In this document: positions 16,619 through 25,436 of the stretch, piece by piece
How positions within the stretch are numbered: position 1 is the stretch's first letter
Layout: the number at the start of each line of letters is the position of its first letter
Assembly: GCA_913777615.1 (NCBI GenBank)
Contig: CAJYTK010000007.1
Location: 124,001 to 188,000 of the forward strand
Length of the DNA stretch: 64,000 bases
Reading direction: 5' to 3'
Source of the DNA: an uncultured Agrobacterium sp.
Lineage (GTDB): Bacteria > Pseudomonadota > Alphaproteobacteria > Rhizobiales > Rhizobiaceae
Program-made: the position numbers and the translations under genes
Notes under the pieces: model-generated
What the model was told of the DNA's origin: nothing
Database searches by the model: none
What the model saw: the letters and a program-made list of their open reading frames with translations, nothing else

Positions 16619-18340
16619 TTACTTCTGCCAGCTCTTCACCAGTTCGTCGTAGTTAACGGTAACCGGCTTTTCCTTCTCGTTGTCGACCTTCAGCTGCGGT
16701 GCCAGATTGCCCTTGGCGACCGCGTCCTTGTGCCAGTATTCGAGATCGTGCTCTTCCGCGAGCTTCGGTCCCTTGTCTCCCTGAACGCCTGCGCGTTCCA
16801 GGCGTGCCATGACCTTTTCCTGTTCGGCGCAAAGCGAGTCCATGGCTTCCTGTGCGGTCTTCGCCCCGGAGGAGGCGTCACCCACCGCCTGCCACCACAG
16901 CTGAGCCAGCTTCGGATAGTCAGGAACGTTGGTACCAGTCGGCGACCACTGAACGCGGGCAGGCGAGCGGTAGAATTCGATCAGACCGCCGAGATCCTTG
17001 GCGCGCTTGGTGAAGCTCTCGTGGTTGATCGTCGATTCACGGATGAGCGTGAGGCCGACATGCGCCTTCTTCACATCCACCGTCTTGGAGGTGACGAACT
17101 GCGCGTAGAGCCAAGCGGCTTTGGCGCGGTCCGTCGGGGTAGACTTCATCAGCGTCCAGGAACCCACGTCCTGATAGCCGAGCTTCATGCCGTCTTTCCA
17201 GTAAACGCCATGCGGGGAGGGGGCCATACGCCACTTCGGCGTGCCGTCCTCGTTGACGACCGGCAGACCCTTTTTGACCGCATCCGCGGTGAAAGCGGTG
17301 TACCAGAAGATCTGCTGAGCGACTTCACCCTGCGCCGGTACCGGACCGGATTCGGAGAAGTTCATGCCCTGCGCTGCCGGAGGTGCGTAAGCCTTCAGCC
17401 AGTCGAGATATTTCTGGATGGCATAGACGGAAGCAGGGCCATTGGTGTCACCACCGCGCGCAACGCAGGAGCCGACTGGCTGGGACTTTTCGTTGACCTT
17501 GATACCCCATTCATCGACCGGCAGACCGTTTGGCAGACCCTTGTCGCCGTTGCCGGCCATCGACAACCAGGCGTCGGTGAAGCGCCAGCCAAGCGACGGG
17601 TCCTTCTTGCCATAATCCATATGGCCGTAGACCTTCTTGCCGTCGATTTCGCGACCGGTGAAGAACTCGGCGATATCCTCATAGGCCGACCAGTTGACCG
17701 GAACGCCGAGATCGTAACCGTACTTGGCCTTGAAATCGGCCTTGTTCTTGGCGTCGTTGAACCAATCGTAGCGGAACCAGTAGAGGTTGGCGAACTGCTG
17801 GTCCGGCAACTGGTAGAGCTTGCCGTCCGGCGCGGTGGTGAATTTCGTGCCGATGAAGTCGGGAAGATCGAGACCAGGATTGGTGACGTCCTTGCCTTCG
17901 CCAGCCATCCAGTCGGTCAGGTTGCGCACCTGCTGGTAGCGCCAATGCGTGCCGATGAGGTCGCTGTCGTTAACGAAGGCGTCGTAGATATTTTCGCCGG
18001 ACTGCATTTGCGTCTGCAGCTTTTCGACGACGTCGCCTTCGCCGATCAGGTCGTGGGTGATCTTGATGCCGGTGATGTCCGAGAAGGCCTTGGCCAGCAC
18101 CTTGGATTCATATTCATGCGTCGTCAGCGTTTCGGAGACGACCTTGATGTCCATGCCTGCAAATGGCTTTGCAGCGTCGATAAACCATTGCATTTCCTTT
18201 TCCTGGTCCGCACGGGAAAGGGAAGAAAGGTCGCCGACTTCTTTGTCCAGAAAGGCTTTGGCTTCATTCATGCCGGCGTGAGCCACGCCGGTGATTGCCA
18301 GCAGCACTGCTGCCGTGGTGGTAAGAAGATGCATTCGCAT
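16619..18340 (-). CDS. glpV: Glycerol ABC transporter substrate-binding protein GlpV, 573 aa
   Basis: This is the large periplasmic binding protein of the rhizobial glycerol importer (glpSTPQUV). The signal peptide MRMHLLTTTAAVLLAITGVAHAG is cleaved near residue 22. The mature protein is a family 1 extracellular solute-binding protein, with FSDITGIKITHDLIGEGDVVE typical of that fold, but at about 550 residues it is longer than most. It is the last gene of the operon. An open frame continues to a TTG at 18355, but the ATG at 18340 has GGGAGG seven bases upstream and a better signal peptide. The assignment rests on sequence type plus perfect operon context. Confidence 0.88.
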   Translation of the reverse strand: MRMHLLTTTAAVLLAITGVAHAGMNEAKAFLDKEVGDLSSLSRADQEKEMQWFIDAAKPFAGMDIKVVSETLTTHEYESKVLAKAFSDITGIKITHDLIGEGDVVEKLQTQMQSGENIYDAFVNDSDLIGTHWRYQQVRNLTDWMAGEGKDVTNPGLDLPDFIGTKFTTAPDGKLYQLPDQQFANLYWFRYDWFNDAKNKADFKAKYGYDLGVPVNWSAYEDIAEFFTGREIDGKKVYGHMDYGKKDPSLGWRFTDAWLSMAGNGDKGLPNGLPVDEWGIKVNEKSQPVGSCVARGGDTNGPASVYAIQKYLDWLKAYAPPAAQGMNFSESGPVPAQGEVAQQIFWYTAFTADAVKKGLPVVNEDGTPKWRMAPSPHGVYWKDGMKLGYQDVGSWTLMKSTPTDRAKAAWLYAQFVTSKTVDVKKAHVGLTLIRESTINHESFTKRAKDLGGLIEFYRSPARVQWSPTGTNVPDYPKLAQLWWQAVGDASSGAKTAQEAMDSLCAEQEKVMARLERAGVQGDKGPKLAEEHDLEYWHKDAVAKGNLAPQLKVDNEKEKPVTVNYDELVKSWQK

Positions 18341-18420
18341 AAGAGGTCCTCCCAAGGTTTTGCGATTGCGTCATGTAGAGAAGTGCCGGGTCGTCCTCCG
18401 CCCCGGTATGTTGTCGGCAG

Positions 18421-18702
18421 CTATACGAAGCGGAACACCCCGATCGCATAGACAACCGAAAGAGCGAGCGCCCACCAGAGGCTTGGGCCGACAAAGCCGA
18501 GCCAAGCGAGGTTGATGAACGCAGAGCCGAGCAGCGAGACGAAGAGCCTGTCCCCGCGCGTCGTCTCGAAGCGAAGAATGCCGACGCGCGGATTACCGCC
18601 GGGTGAAAAATATTCCCACACCGCCATGCCGATCAGCAGCATAAGGATCGTCAGAAAAAACAGGGCTGTCGGCAGCGTCCAGGCCATCCAGGAAAAATTC
18701 AT
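18421..18702 (-). CDS. glpU: GlpU, DUF2160 small membrane protein of the glycerol transporter, 93 aa
   Basis: This is a short integral membrane protein with three or so hydrophobic segments (ALFFLTILMLLIGMAVW; LFVSLLGSAFINLAWLGFVG; WWALALSVVYAIGVFRF) and an intervening GILRFETTRGDRLF loop. It matches DUF2160, which occurs only in glycerol ABC operons between the second permease and the binding protein. Its role in the transporter is not known. The ATG at 18702 has AAGGAGA upstream and sits 16 bases after the glpQ stop. The frame is open further upstream to 18738, inside glpQ, but that extension is unlikely. Confidence 0.85.
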   Translation of the reverse strand: MNFSWMAWTLPTALFFLTILMLLIGMAVWEYFSPGGNPRVGILRFETTRGDRLFVSLLGSAFINLAWLGFVGPSLWWALALSVVYAIGVFRFV

Positions 18703-18718
18703 GTGAGATTCTCCTTTC

Positions 18719-19534
18719 TCAGACGCGGCCGAGGGCAAAGCCCTTGGCGATGTAGTTTCGGACGAAATAGATGACGAGCGCTCCGGGGATGATCGTCAGC
18801 ACGCCAGCAGCCGCCAGAACACCCCAATCCATCCCCGAAGCAGAAACTGTGCGTGTCATGGTCGCGGCAATCGGCTTTGCCGCCGTCGTGGTCAGGGTTC
18901 TGGCGAGCAGTAGCTCGACCCATGAGAACATGAAGCAGAAGAAGGCCGCTACGCCGATGCCGCTCGCGATCAGAGGCATGAAGATCTTCACGAAAAAGCG
19001 CGGGAAAGAGTATCCGTCGATATAGGCGGTCTCGTCGATTTCCTTCGGAACGCCGGACATGAAGCCTTCCAAAATCCACACCGCCAGCGGCACGTTGAAC
19101 AGGCAGTGGGCGATTGCGACTGCGATATGCGTGTCGATCAGACCGAAGGCGGAATAAAGCTGGAAGAAAGGCAGAGCGAAGACGGCCGGGGGTGCCATGC
19201 GGTTGGTGAGCAGCCAAAAGAACAGATGTTTGTCGCCCAGGAACCGATAGCGGGAGAAGGCATAGGCCGCTGGCAGGGCCGCTGCGACCGAGATGACGGT
19301 GTTTAGCGCCACATAGATGATCGAGTTGATGTAACCGTTATACCAGGACGGGTCGGTAAAGATGATCGTGTAGTTACGCAGCGTCGGGTTTTGCGGCCAG
19401 AGCGAGAAGGCACCGAGGATTTCGGCATTCTCCTTGAAACTCATATTCACCAGCCAGTAGATCGGCAGCAGCAGGAAGATGATGTAGACCGTCGGGATCA
19501 AAAAGGAAAACCGGCTCATGGTGGAATTGCTCAT
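18719..19534 (-). CDS. glpQ: Glycerol ABC transporter permease GlpQ, 271 aa
   Basis: This is one of the two channel subunits, of the MalG/UgpE class (binding-protein-dependent transport inner membrane component). It begins MSNSTMSRFSFLIPTVYII with an early membrane helix, followed by five more; the ATPase-docking loop is EIDETAYIDGYSFPRFFVKI. A longer open frame runs upstream to 19837 within glpP, but ATG 19534, preceded by AAGGAGA, is the credible start. It lies 14 bases after the glpP stop. Its partners are GlpP and the GlpS/GlpT ATPases. Confidence 0.9.
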   Translation of the reverse strand: MSNSTMSRFSFLIPTVYIIFLLLPIYWLVNMSFKENAEILGAFSLWPQNPTLRNYTIIFTDPSWYNGYINSIIYVALNTVISVAAALPAAYAFSRYRFLGDKHLFFWLLTNRMAPPAVFALPFFQLYSAFGLIDTHIAVAIAHCLFNVPLAVWILEGFMSGVPKEIDETAYIDGYSFPRFFVKIFMPLIASGIGVAAFFCFMFSWVELLLARTLTTTAAKPIAATMTRTVSASGMDWGVLAAAGVLTIIPGALVIYFVRNYIAKGFALGRV

Positions 19535-19548
19535 ATCGGTCTCCTTTC

Positions 19549-20415
19549 TCACGCGTCCGCGTCGCTGTTTGTCATGACGGTGTAGAAGATCCAGGACAGT
19601 GCCAGGATGATCAGGAAGTAGATGATCGACATTGCCGCAGCAGGACCTAGATCGAACTGGCCGACGGCCATCTTCACGAGGTCGATCGAGAGGAACGTCG
19701 TCGAGTTGCCGGGACCGCCGCCGGTGACGACAAACGGTTCGGTGTAGATCATGAAACTGTCCATGAAGCGTAGCAGCACGGCGATCAGCAACACACGCTT
19801 CATCTTTGGCAGTTGAATGAAGCGGAAGACGGACCAACGCGAGGCGCCATCGATGCGGGCGGCCTGATAATAGGCATCCGGAATAGAGACAAGACCGGCA
19901 TAACAGAGCAGCACGACAAGGCTTGTCCAGTGCCAGACGTCCATAACGATGACGGTCGCCCAGGCATCCACTGGATCCTGCGTATAGTTATAGTCGATGC
20001 CGAGCATCGAGAGGTAATGGCCAAGGAAGCCGATATCGACGCGACCGAACACCTGCCAAATGGTGCCGACGACGTTCCATGGGATGAGGAGCGGCAGCGC
20101 CATCAGCACGAGGCAGACCGGAACGCCTAACCCCTTTTTCGGCATGTTCAGCGCAATCAGGATTCCAAGCGGAATTTCGATGGCCAGGATGACCAGCGAG
20201 AAAATCAGGTTGCGGATGAGCGCATCCCAGAAGCGAGGTGAATGCAGCATCTGCACGAACCAGTCGGTGCCCGCCCAGAAGAACTCATTATTGCCGAACG
20301 TATCCTGCACCGAGTAGTTGACGACCGTCATCAGCGGGATGACGGCTGAGAAGGCGACGAGCACCAGAACCGGAATGACGAGGAACCAGGCCTTGTTATT
20401 GACTGTCTTGTCCAT
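19549..20415 (-). CDS. glpP: Glycerol ABC transporter permease GlpP, 288 aa
   Basis: This is the MalF/UgpA-class channel subunit. The first helix (WFLVIPVLVLVAFSAVIPLM, residues about 10-29) is followed by a periplasmic loop and five further helices. The docking loop is YYQAARIDGASRWSVFRFI. It starts three bases after the glpT stop codon and is therefore translationally linked to the ATPase. In the family it forms the translocation pore together with GlpQ; substrate identity comes from the operon as a whole. Confidence 0.9.
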   Translation of the reverse strand: MDKTVNNKAWFLVIPVLVLVAFSAVIPLMTVVNYSVQDTFGNNEFFWAGTDWFVQMLHSPRFWDALIRNLIFSLVILAIEIPLGILIALNMPKKGLGVPVCLVLMALPLLIPWNVVGTIWQVFGRVDIGFLGHYLSMLGIDYNYTQDPVDAWATVIVMDVWHWTSLVVLLCYAGLVSIPDAYYQAARIDGASRWSVFRFIQLPKMKRVLLIAVLLRFMDSFMIYTEPFVVTGGGPGNSTTFLSIDLVKMAVGQFDLGPAAAMSIIYFLIILALSWIFYTVMTNSDADA

Positions 20416-20418
20416 GGC

Positions 20419-21489
20419 TCAGGCTCCTGTTCCGACGCGCCAGCTATCGGCGTAAATGCCGATCGCTTTGGGATCGAAGGTCACGCGCGGGTCTGCGGGA
20501 ATCTCACCATCTTCCGGAACCACGATGGTCAACGGCTGGCCGGCAAAGCTGGAGCGTACGACCTTCTGCCGACCGATGTCCTCCACCTTGTTGATCGAGA
20601 CCGGCATGCCGTCGCGACCAAGCGAGATGAATTCGGGACGGATGCCAAGTTCAGTTTTTGCACCCGCGCTGACGTTTGGCGCGAAGGACAGCGCAATTGT
20701 CTGGTCGCCGACCGTTGCCTGTGCGCCGTTCAGAGAAACCGGCATCACATTCATGCCAGGCGAGCCAATGAAGTAACCGACGAAAGTGTGGCTTGGCTTC
20801 TCGAAGAGCTCCGCTGGCGTCCCGATCTGGACAATCTGGCCGTCATACATGACGACGACCTTGTCCGCGAATGTCAGGGCTTCGGTCTGATCGTGCGTGA
20901 CATAGACCATTGTGAAGCCGAACTGGCGGTGAAGTCGCTTCAACTGCGAGCGCAGCACCCACTTCATATGCGGATCGATGACCGTCAGCGGCTCGTCGAA
21001 GAGGATGGCGTTCACATCATTGCGCACTAGCCCGCGCCCGAGTGAGATCTTCTGCTTCTGGTCGGCCGTCAAGCCTCGCGCACGGCGCTTCGCCATCGCG
21101 GCAAGATCGATCATCTCTAGAATTTCCTTGACGCGACGATCAACATCCGGCTCGGCCACGCCGCGATTGCGCAAAGGAAAGGCGAGATTGTCATAGACCG
21201 TCATCGTGTCGTAGATGACCGGGAACTGGAAAACCTGCGCGATGTTGCGCTGCTCTGTCGGCAGGGTAGTAACGTCCTTGCCATCGAAGAGAATGCGACC
21301 ATCCGACGGGTGGATCAATCCGGAAATGATGTTGAGCAAGGTCGTCTTGCCGCAACCGGACGGCCCGAGAAGCGCATAGGCCCCGCCATCGCTCCATTCG
21401 TGATGCACTTCTTTCAGAGCGTAATCGTTGGCTGCTTTGGCCTTGGCGTTGTAGGCGTGGCGGATATGGTCGAGACTGATACGTGCCAT
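20419..21489 (-). CDS. glpT: Glycerol ABC transporter ATPase GlpT (degenerate signature motif), 356 aa
   Basis: This is an importer ATPase of the MalK/UgpC class with a C-terminal TOBE-like domain from about residue 240. Walker A GPSGCGKT (42-49), Q-loop VFQFPV, Walker B ILFDEP (162-167) and the H-loop VTHDQTEAL (His199) are intact. The ABC signature, however, reads LTADQKQK (140-147) where LSGGQ is expected. The partner ATPase GlpS has the opposite defect (see findings). The gene starts 12 bases after the glpS stop. GlpT here is unrelated to the E. coli glycerol-3-phosphate antiporter of the same name. Confidence 0.9.
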   Translation of the reverse strand: MARISLDHIRHAYNAKAKAANDYALKEVHHEWSDGGAYALLGPSGCGKTTLLNIISGLIHPSDGRILFDGKDVTTLPTEQRNIAQVFQFPVIYDTMTVYDNLAFPLRNRGVAEPDVDRRVKEILEMIDLAAMAKRRARGLTADQKQKISLGRGLVRNDVNAILFDEPLTVIDPHMKWVLRSQLKRLHRQFGFTMVYVTHDQTEALTFADKVVVMYDGQIVQIGTPAELFEKPSHTFVGYFIGSPGMNVMPVSLNGAQATVGDQTIALSFAPNVSAGAKTELGIRPEFISLGRDGMPVSINKVEDIGRQKVVRSSFAGQPLTIVVPEDGEIPADPRVTFDPKAIGIYADSWRVGTGA

Positions 21490-21501
21490 GTCTCTATCTC
21501 C

Positions 21502-22584
21502 TCACGCGGCAGCAAGCTTAGGAGCGGCAAGGGAACGGCCATTCACGTCGAAGGCCATCAGGTGACGGGTATCGAGATAGATATCGATCTGCCGGTCCGG
21601 CTCGATATCGAGAATGCCGCGTGTCAGCATGACCCATCGGTGGCCGGCAAAATCCAGATGGATGAAGCTCTCCGAACCGGCAATTTCAGACACCAGCGTC
21701 TTTGCCTGAAGTTTCACGGCATTGATGTTGGTCGGCTCGGGATAAAGGTGGTGTGGATGAAATGCTGCCGTCATCGGCCCGTCAGCAATTCCGGAAAGAT
21801 GAGCGGGCACGGCGAAAGCCGGCTGGCCATTTTGCAGGAAGGAGCCGCCTGCTTTCGTCAGTTCGACGATGTTCAAGGGCGGATCGGCAAAGGTTCTGGC
21901 GGAGATAAGATCCACCGGATTACGATACATATCGATGGTCGGGCCATATTGCGTGATACGGCCTTGGCTCAGCGTTGCCGTATTGCCACCAAGCAGGAGT
22001 GCCTCGGAAGGCTCGGTGGTTGCGTAGACAAAGATCGCGCCGGACGAGGCGAAGATCTTGGGCAACTCCTCGCGTAGTTCTTCGCGCAGCTTGTAATCGA
22101 GGTTGGCAAGCGGCTCGTCCAGAAGAACGAGGCTGGCATTCTTGACGATGGCGCGAGCAAGGGCGGTGCGCTGCTGCTGGCCGCCGGAAAGATTGAGTGG
22201 CGTGCGCTCCAGATAGGGCGTCAGCTTCAACAGCTCTGCCGCCTTGCGCACCTCGCGATCGATCGTGGCACTATCCTTTTTGGCGATCCGCATCGGGGAG
22301 GCGATGTTTTCGTAAACGGAAAGCGAGGGATAGTTGATGAACTGCTGATAGACCATGGCAACGCTGCGATCCTGCACGCGTTTGCCTGTCACGTCAGTGC
22401 CATCGAACATCAGCGAGCCTTCGGTCGGCTTGTCGAGGCCGGCCATCAGCCGCATCAGGGATGTCTTGCCGGACAAGGTCGGGCCCAGCAGGACGTTCAG
22501 CGTGCCCCGCTTGAGTGTGAGATTGGTCGGGTAGATATGATAATCCCCACCCACCATCTTCGCGATATTGCGCAATTCAAGCAT
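21502..22584 (-). CDS. glpS: Glycerol ABC transporter ATPase GlpS (H-loop histidine replaced), 360 aa
   Basis: This is the second ATPase of the glycerol importer, a MalK-like protein with a C-terminal TOBE region. Walker A is GPTLSGKT (34-41), Q-loop VYQQF, signature LSGGQQQR (132-139) and Walker B LLDEP (154-158) are normal. At the H-loop the sequence is VYATTEPSEAL, so the usual histidine is Thr190. The start ATG 22584 fits the family (MLELRNIAK); a purine-rich GGAGGAGG lies about 12 bases upstream. An in-frame extension to 22623 exists but adds an Arg/Trp-rich stretch with no family support. It lies 87 bases after glpD. Confidence 0.9.
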   Translation of the reverse strand: MLELRNIAKMVGGDYHIYPTNLTLKRGTLNVLLGPTLSGKTSLMRLMAGLDKPTEGSLMFDGTDVTGKRVQDRSVAMVYQQFINYPSLSVYENIASPMRIAKKDSATIDREVRKAAELLKLTPYLERTPLNLSGGQQQRTALARAIVKNASLVLLDEPLANLDYKLREELREELPKIFASSGAIFVYATTEPSEALLLGGNTATLSQGRITQYGPTIDMYRNPVDLISARTFADPPLNIVELTKAGGSFLQNGQPAFAVPAHLSGIADGPMTAAFHPHHLYPEPTNINAVKLQAKTLVSEIAGSESFIHLDFAGHRWVMLTRGILDIEPDRQIDIYLDTRHLMAFDVNGRSLAAPKLAAA

Positions 22585-22671
22585 TCTGTCCCGCGGCCTC
22601 CTCCACCAGCAAGATGTCTGCAATCAATATGCTTCATGTAGCGCCGTTACGGCGCGTATAGATCAGTCGTC

Positions 22672-24180
22672 TCAAGCAGCCTTCGTCATCATGTAATCGT
22701 TAAGGGCTGCGGCTTCCTCCCTGGAAAAATGCAAGCCCTGTTTCGTTCTGCGCCAGAGCACATCCTCGCTCGTTCTGGCCCATTCCTTTTCCATGAGCCA
22801 TGCGACTTCGCGCTCGTAAAGGTCGCCGCCGAAACGCCTGCCCAGTGCCTCCACACTGGCCGCATCTCCCAAGAAGACGGCAGCCTTCGTTCCGTAGAGC
22901 CGGACAAGACGACGCGCGTGGCGGTCCGAGAGAAAGCCGTAGATGGCCTTCAGTTTTGCCACTTCGGCCTCGTATCCCGTCGGTGCAAAATCGCCGCCCG
23001 GCAGTGAGCTTTTTGCCGTCCAGGGCGAACCCTTGGCGCCGATCGCTTCGGTGATTTTTTCCAGCGCATGCTCGGCCAGGCGACGATAGGTCGTGAGTTT
23101 GCCGCCGAAGACGTTGAGCAGTGGCGGTTCGCCGGTGTTCTGCTCCAGCTTCAAGACGTAGTCGCGCGTGGCTTCCTGCGCCTTGGATGCGCCGTCATCA
23201 TAGAGCGGACGAACGGCGGAATAGGTCCAGACGATATCGTCCTTCGTTACCGGCTCGGCGAAATATTCGCTTGCCGCCTTGCAGAGATAATCCGTCTCCT
23301 CGTCGCTGATCCGCACCTGCGAAGGATCGCCGTCATAATCGCGGTCGGTCGTGCCAATCAGGGTGAAGTCAGTTTCGTAGGGAATGGCGAAAATGATGCG
23401 GTTATCGGGGTTCTGGAAGAAATAGGCGCGTGGGTCGTTGAACTTCTTCTTCACGACGATGTGGCTGCCCTGAACGAGGCGGACATTATGAACCTGGTTC
23501 TTTCCGGCGGCATTGGACAACACCTGATCCACCCAAGGACCGGCGGCGTTGACCAGCATTCGTGCCTGCACGGTTTTCAACTCGCCGCTTTGAATGTCCT
23601 GGACGTTGATGGTCCAAAGACCGTTCTCGCGGCGGACGGAGGTGACTTTCGAGCGGTTCATGATGTCTGCGCCGCGATCAGCCGCATCACGTGCGTTCAG
23701 CACCACGAGGCGGGCGTCATCCACCCATCCATCGGAATATTCGAAGGCCTTGGTGAAAAGCGGCTTCAACGGCTTGCCGGCTGGATCGCGTCGCATGTCG
23801 AGCGACTTTGTCGCAGGCAGCAATTTGCGGCCGCCGAGGTGATCGTAGAGAAAGAGACCGAGCCGGATCAGCCAGGCAGGGCGAATGCCGCCCTTATGGA
23901 AGGGCAAAACGAAGCGCATCGGCCAGATGATATGGGGAGCCATGGCCCAGAGGACTTCGCGTTCCATCAGTGCTTCGCGCACGAGACGGAATTCGTAATG
24001 TTCGAGGTAGCGCAAGCCGCCATGGATCAGTTTGGTGGCGCCAGAGGACGTGCCGGAGGCAAAATCCTTCATCTCGGCCAGCGTGACGGAATATCCCCGA
24101 CCGGCCGCATCACGCGCAATGCCGCAGCCATTAATGCCACCGCCGATCACGAAGATGTCGCGAACCGCCTCTTGAGCCAC
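22672..24180 (-). CDS. glpD: Glycerol-3-phosphate dehydrogenase GlpD, 502 aa
   Basis: This membrane-associated flavoenzyme oxidises sn-glycerol-3-phosphate to dihydroxyacetone phosphate and passes electrons to quinone. The FAD-binding motif is FVIGGGINGCGIARDAAGRG near the N-terminus, followed by FASGTSSGATKLIHGGLRYL, a GlpD hallmark; TDRDYDGD and the C-terminal DAO_C domain follow. I prefer GTG 24180 as start (GGGAG upstream and a product of usual length), but an in-frame TTG at 24210 would give 512 residues. It sits between glpR and the transporter genes, coupling glycerol import with catabolism. Glycerol kinase is not in this window. Confidence 0.93.
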   Translation of the reverse strand: MAQEAVRDIFVIGGGINGCGIARDAAGRGYSVTLAEMKDFASGTSSGATKLIHGGLRYLEHYEFRLVREALMEREVLWAMAPHIIWPMRFVLPFHKGGIRPAWLIRLGLFLYDHLGGRKLLPATKSLDMRRDPAGKPLKPLFTKAFEYSDGWVDDARLVVLNARDAADRGADIMNRSKVTSVRRENGLWTINVQDIQSGELKTVQARMLVNAAGPWVDQVLSNAAGKNQVHNVRLVQGSHIVVKKKFNDPRAYFFQNPDNRIIFAIPYETDFTLIGTTDRDYDGDPSQVRISDEETDYLCKAASEYFAEPVTKDDIVWTYSAVRPLYDDGASKAQEATRDYVLKLEQNTGEPPLLNVFGGKLTTYRRLAEHALEKITEAIGAKGSPWTAKSSLPGGDFAPTGYEAEVAKLKAIYGFLSDRHARRLVRLYGTKAAVFLGDAASVEALGRRFGGDLYEREVAWLMEKEWARTSEDVLWRRTKQGLHFSREEAAALNDYMMTKAA

Positions 24181-24261
24181 CTGTCCCACTCCCTGATGTT
24201 GCGCGTGCAAGCCGAACGATTTTTTTGTTAAAGAGAAAATAAAAGGAACTCAAAGTGAATG

Positions 24262-25059
24262 TCAAACGAAACTATTGTCTATAGCGTCGCCATTCAGTTG
24301 AGCTGTTTCGACCAGCTCTACGCCTGCTTCGCGGCAGATCTCTCTGATGGCATCTGATGGACAGTGGTCGGTGATAAAAGTCTGAACCTGCGACAGATGG
24401 CCTATTCTGACCGGGGCAGTGCGTTCGAATTTGCTTGAGTCGCTGGCAAGAATCACATGGCGCGCATTGGCGATGATGGCCTGGGCCACTTTCACCTCCC
24501 GAAAGTCGTAATCGAGCAGCGCGCCGTCAGGATCGATGGCGGAAACGCCGATCACTGCATAATCGACCTTGAACTGACGGATAAAATCAACCGCCGCCTC
24601 ACCGACAATGCCACCATCGGTGCCGCGCACCACGCCGCCAGCTATGATGACTTCGATAGAGGGGAAGATCCGCAGCCGGTTCGCGACATTGATGTTGTTG
24701 GTAATGACCATCAGTTCCTGATGATCGAGGAGCGCATCCCCCACCGCTTCTGTCGTAGTGCCGATGTTGATGAAAAGCGATGACTTGTTCGGTATGATGG
24801 TTGCCGCAGCCTTCCCGATCGCCTGCTTCTCAGCCGCCGCGATCGAGCGGCGCGCCTCATAGCGCATATTTTCTGTACCATTGGGAAAAATCGCACCGCC
24901 GTGGATGCGGTTCAGCGTGCGGTTCTCACAAAGCTCGTTTAAGTCCTTGCGGATCGTTTGCGGGGTAACGGAAAAGCGTGTTGCGAGGTCTTCGACGAGC
25001 ACACGTCCCTCGGCTTTGGCAAGCTCTATTATCTCAGTTTGACGTGTGGTGAGAAACAT
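24262..25059 (-). CDS. glpR: Glycerol regulon repressor GlpR (DeoR family), 265 aa
   Basis: The N-terminal DeoR helix-turn-helix is clear (TRQTEIIELAKAEGRVLVED, then RFSVTPQTIRKDLNELCE, then NRIHGGAIFP), followed by the DeoRC sensor domain from about residue 75 (SLFINIGTTTEAVGDAL; VITNNINVANRL; AGGVVRGTDGGIVGEAAVDF). DeoRC domains bind sugar phosphates; for GlpR the inducer is glycerol-3-phosphate. It is first in the leftward glp cluster, 81 bases before glpD, and has a palindromic operator candidate just upstream of its own start, so autoregulation is likely. Confidence 0.9.
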   Translation of the reverse strand: MFLTTRQTEIIELAKAEGRVLVEDLATRFSVTPQTIRKDLNELCENRTLNRIHGGAIFPNGTENMRYEARRSIAAAEKQAIGKAAATIIPNKSSLFINIGTTTEAVGDALLDHQELMVITNNINVANRLRIFPSIEVIIAGGVVRGTDGGIVGEAAVDFIRQFKVDYAVIGVSAIDPDGALLDYDFREVKVAQAIIANARHVILASDSSKFERTAPVRIGHLSQVQTFITDHCPSDAIREICREAGVELVETAQLNGDAIDNSFV

Positions 25060-25078
25060 TCGATGATCCCCTAAATCT

Positions 25079-25111
25079 TTTCGTTTTGGTTCAGTTTAAC
25101 CGAAAACGAAA
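25079..25111. promoter_or_regulatory. Candidate GlpR operator (inverted repeat)
   Basis: The arms TTTCGTTTT (25079-25087) and AAAACGAAA (25103-25111) are perfect inverted repeats 15 bases apart, 20-52 bases upstream of glpR. A half-site AAACGAAA also lies at 24264-24271, just upstream of glpD. Position and symmetry suggest binding by GlpR; no experimental site is known to me for comparison. Confidence 0.5.
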
Positions 25112-25436
25112 GGCGCTCAAGCGTCCTTCGACGCTATTTACAACCCGTCTGTCAGAAGCGGATTCTTCTGAAGATTAGACTTATCTGAACTTTCAGGTTC
25201 ATCTTTTTCCACAGCCGGTTACGAAATTGGGGGCAAATTTGTCAGTCAGCTTGACCGATTACAGCGCCTCGTATCCCGATATTTTTTCAGCATATTTTCC
25301 GTTGCCGCATTGTTGCGCAGCCAAGCCGCGTGCCTGTTCGAGGGGCAAGTTTGACGTGGCTGCAAATATTGGGGGTTGCGCGTCAAGCCAATATGGCCTT
25401 GTTTTAGGCCTCTCAACTGTCTGGGAGCATAAAAAA
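25112..25436. other. Intergenic region between glpR operator and oppA
   Basis: This 325-base region has no supported gene. The oppA reading frame is open back to 25227, but that stretch lacks family similarity and a signal peptide, so I treat it as leader. GGGAG at 25423-25427 is the oppA ribosome site. Confidence 0.6.

Noticed and set aside
16730-18451. A long open frame antisense to glpV
   Set aside because: Shadow frame opposite a well-supported gene.
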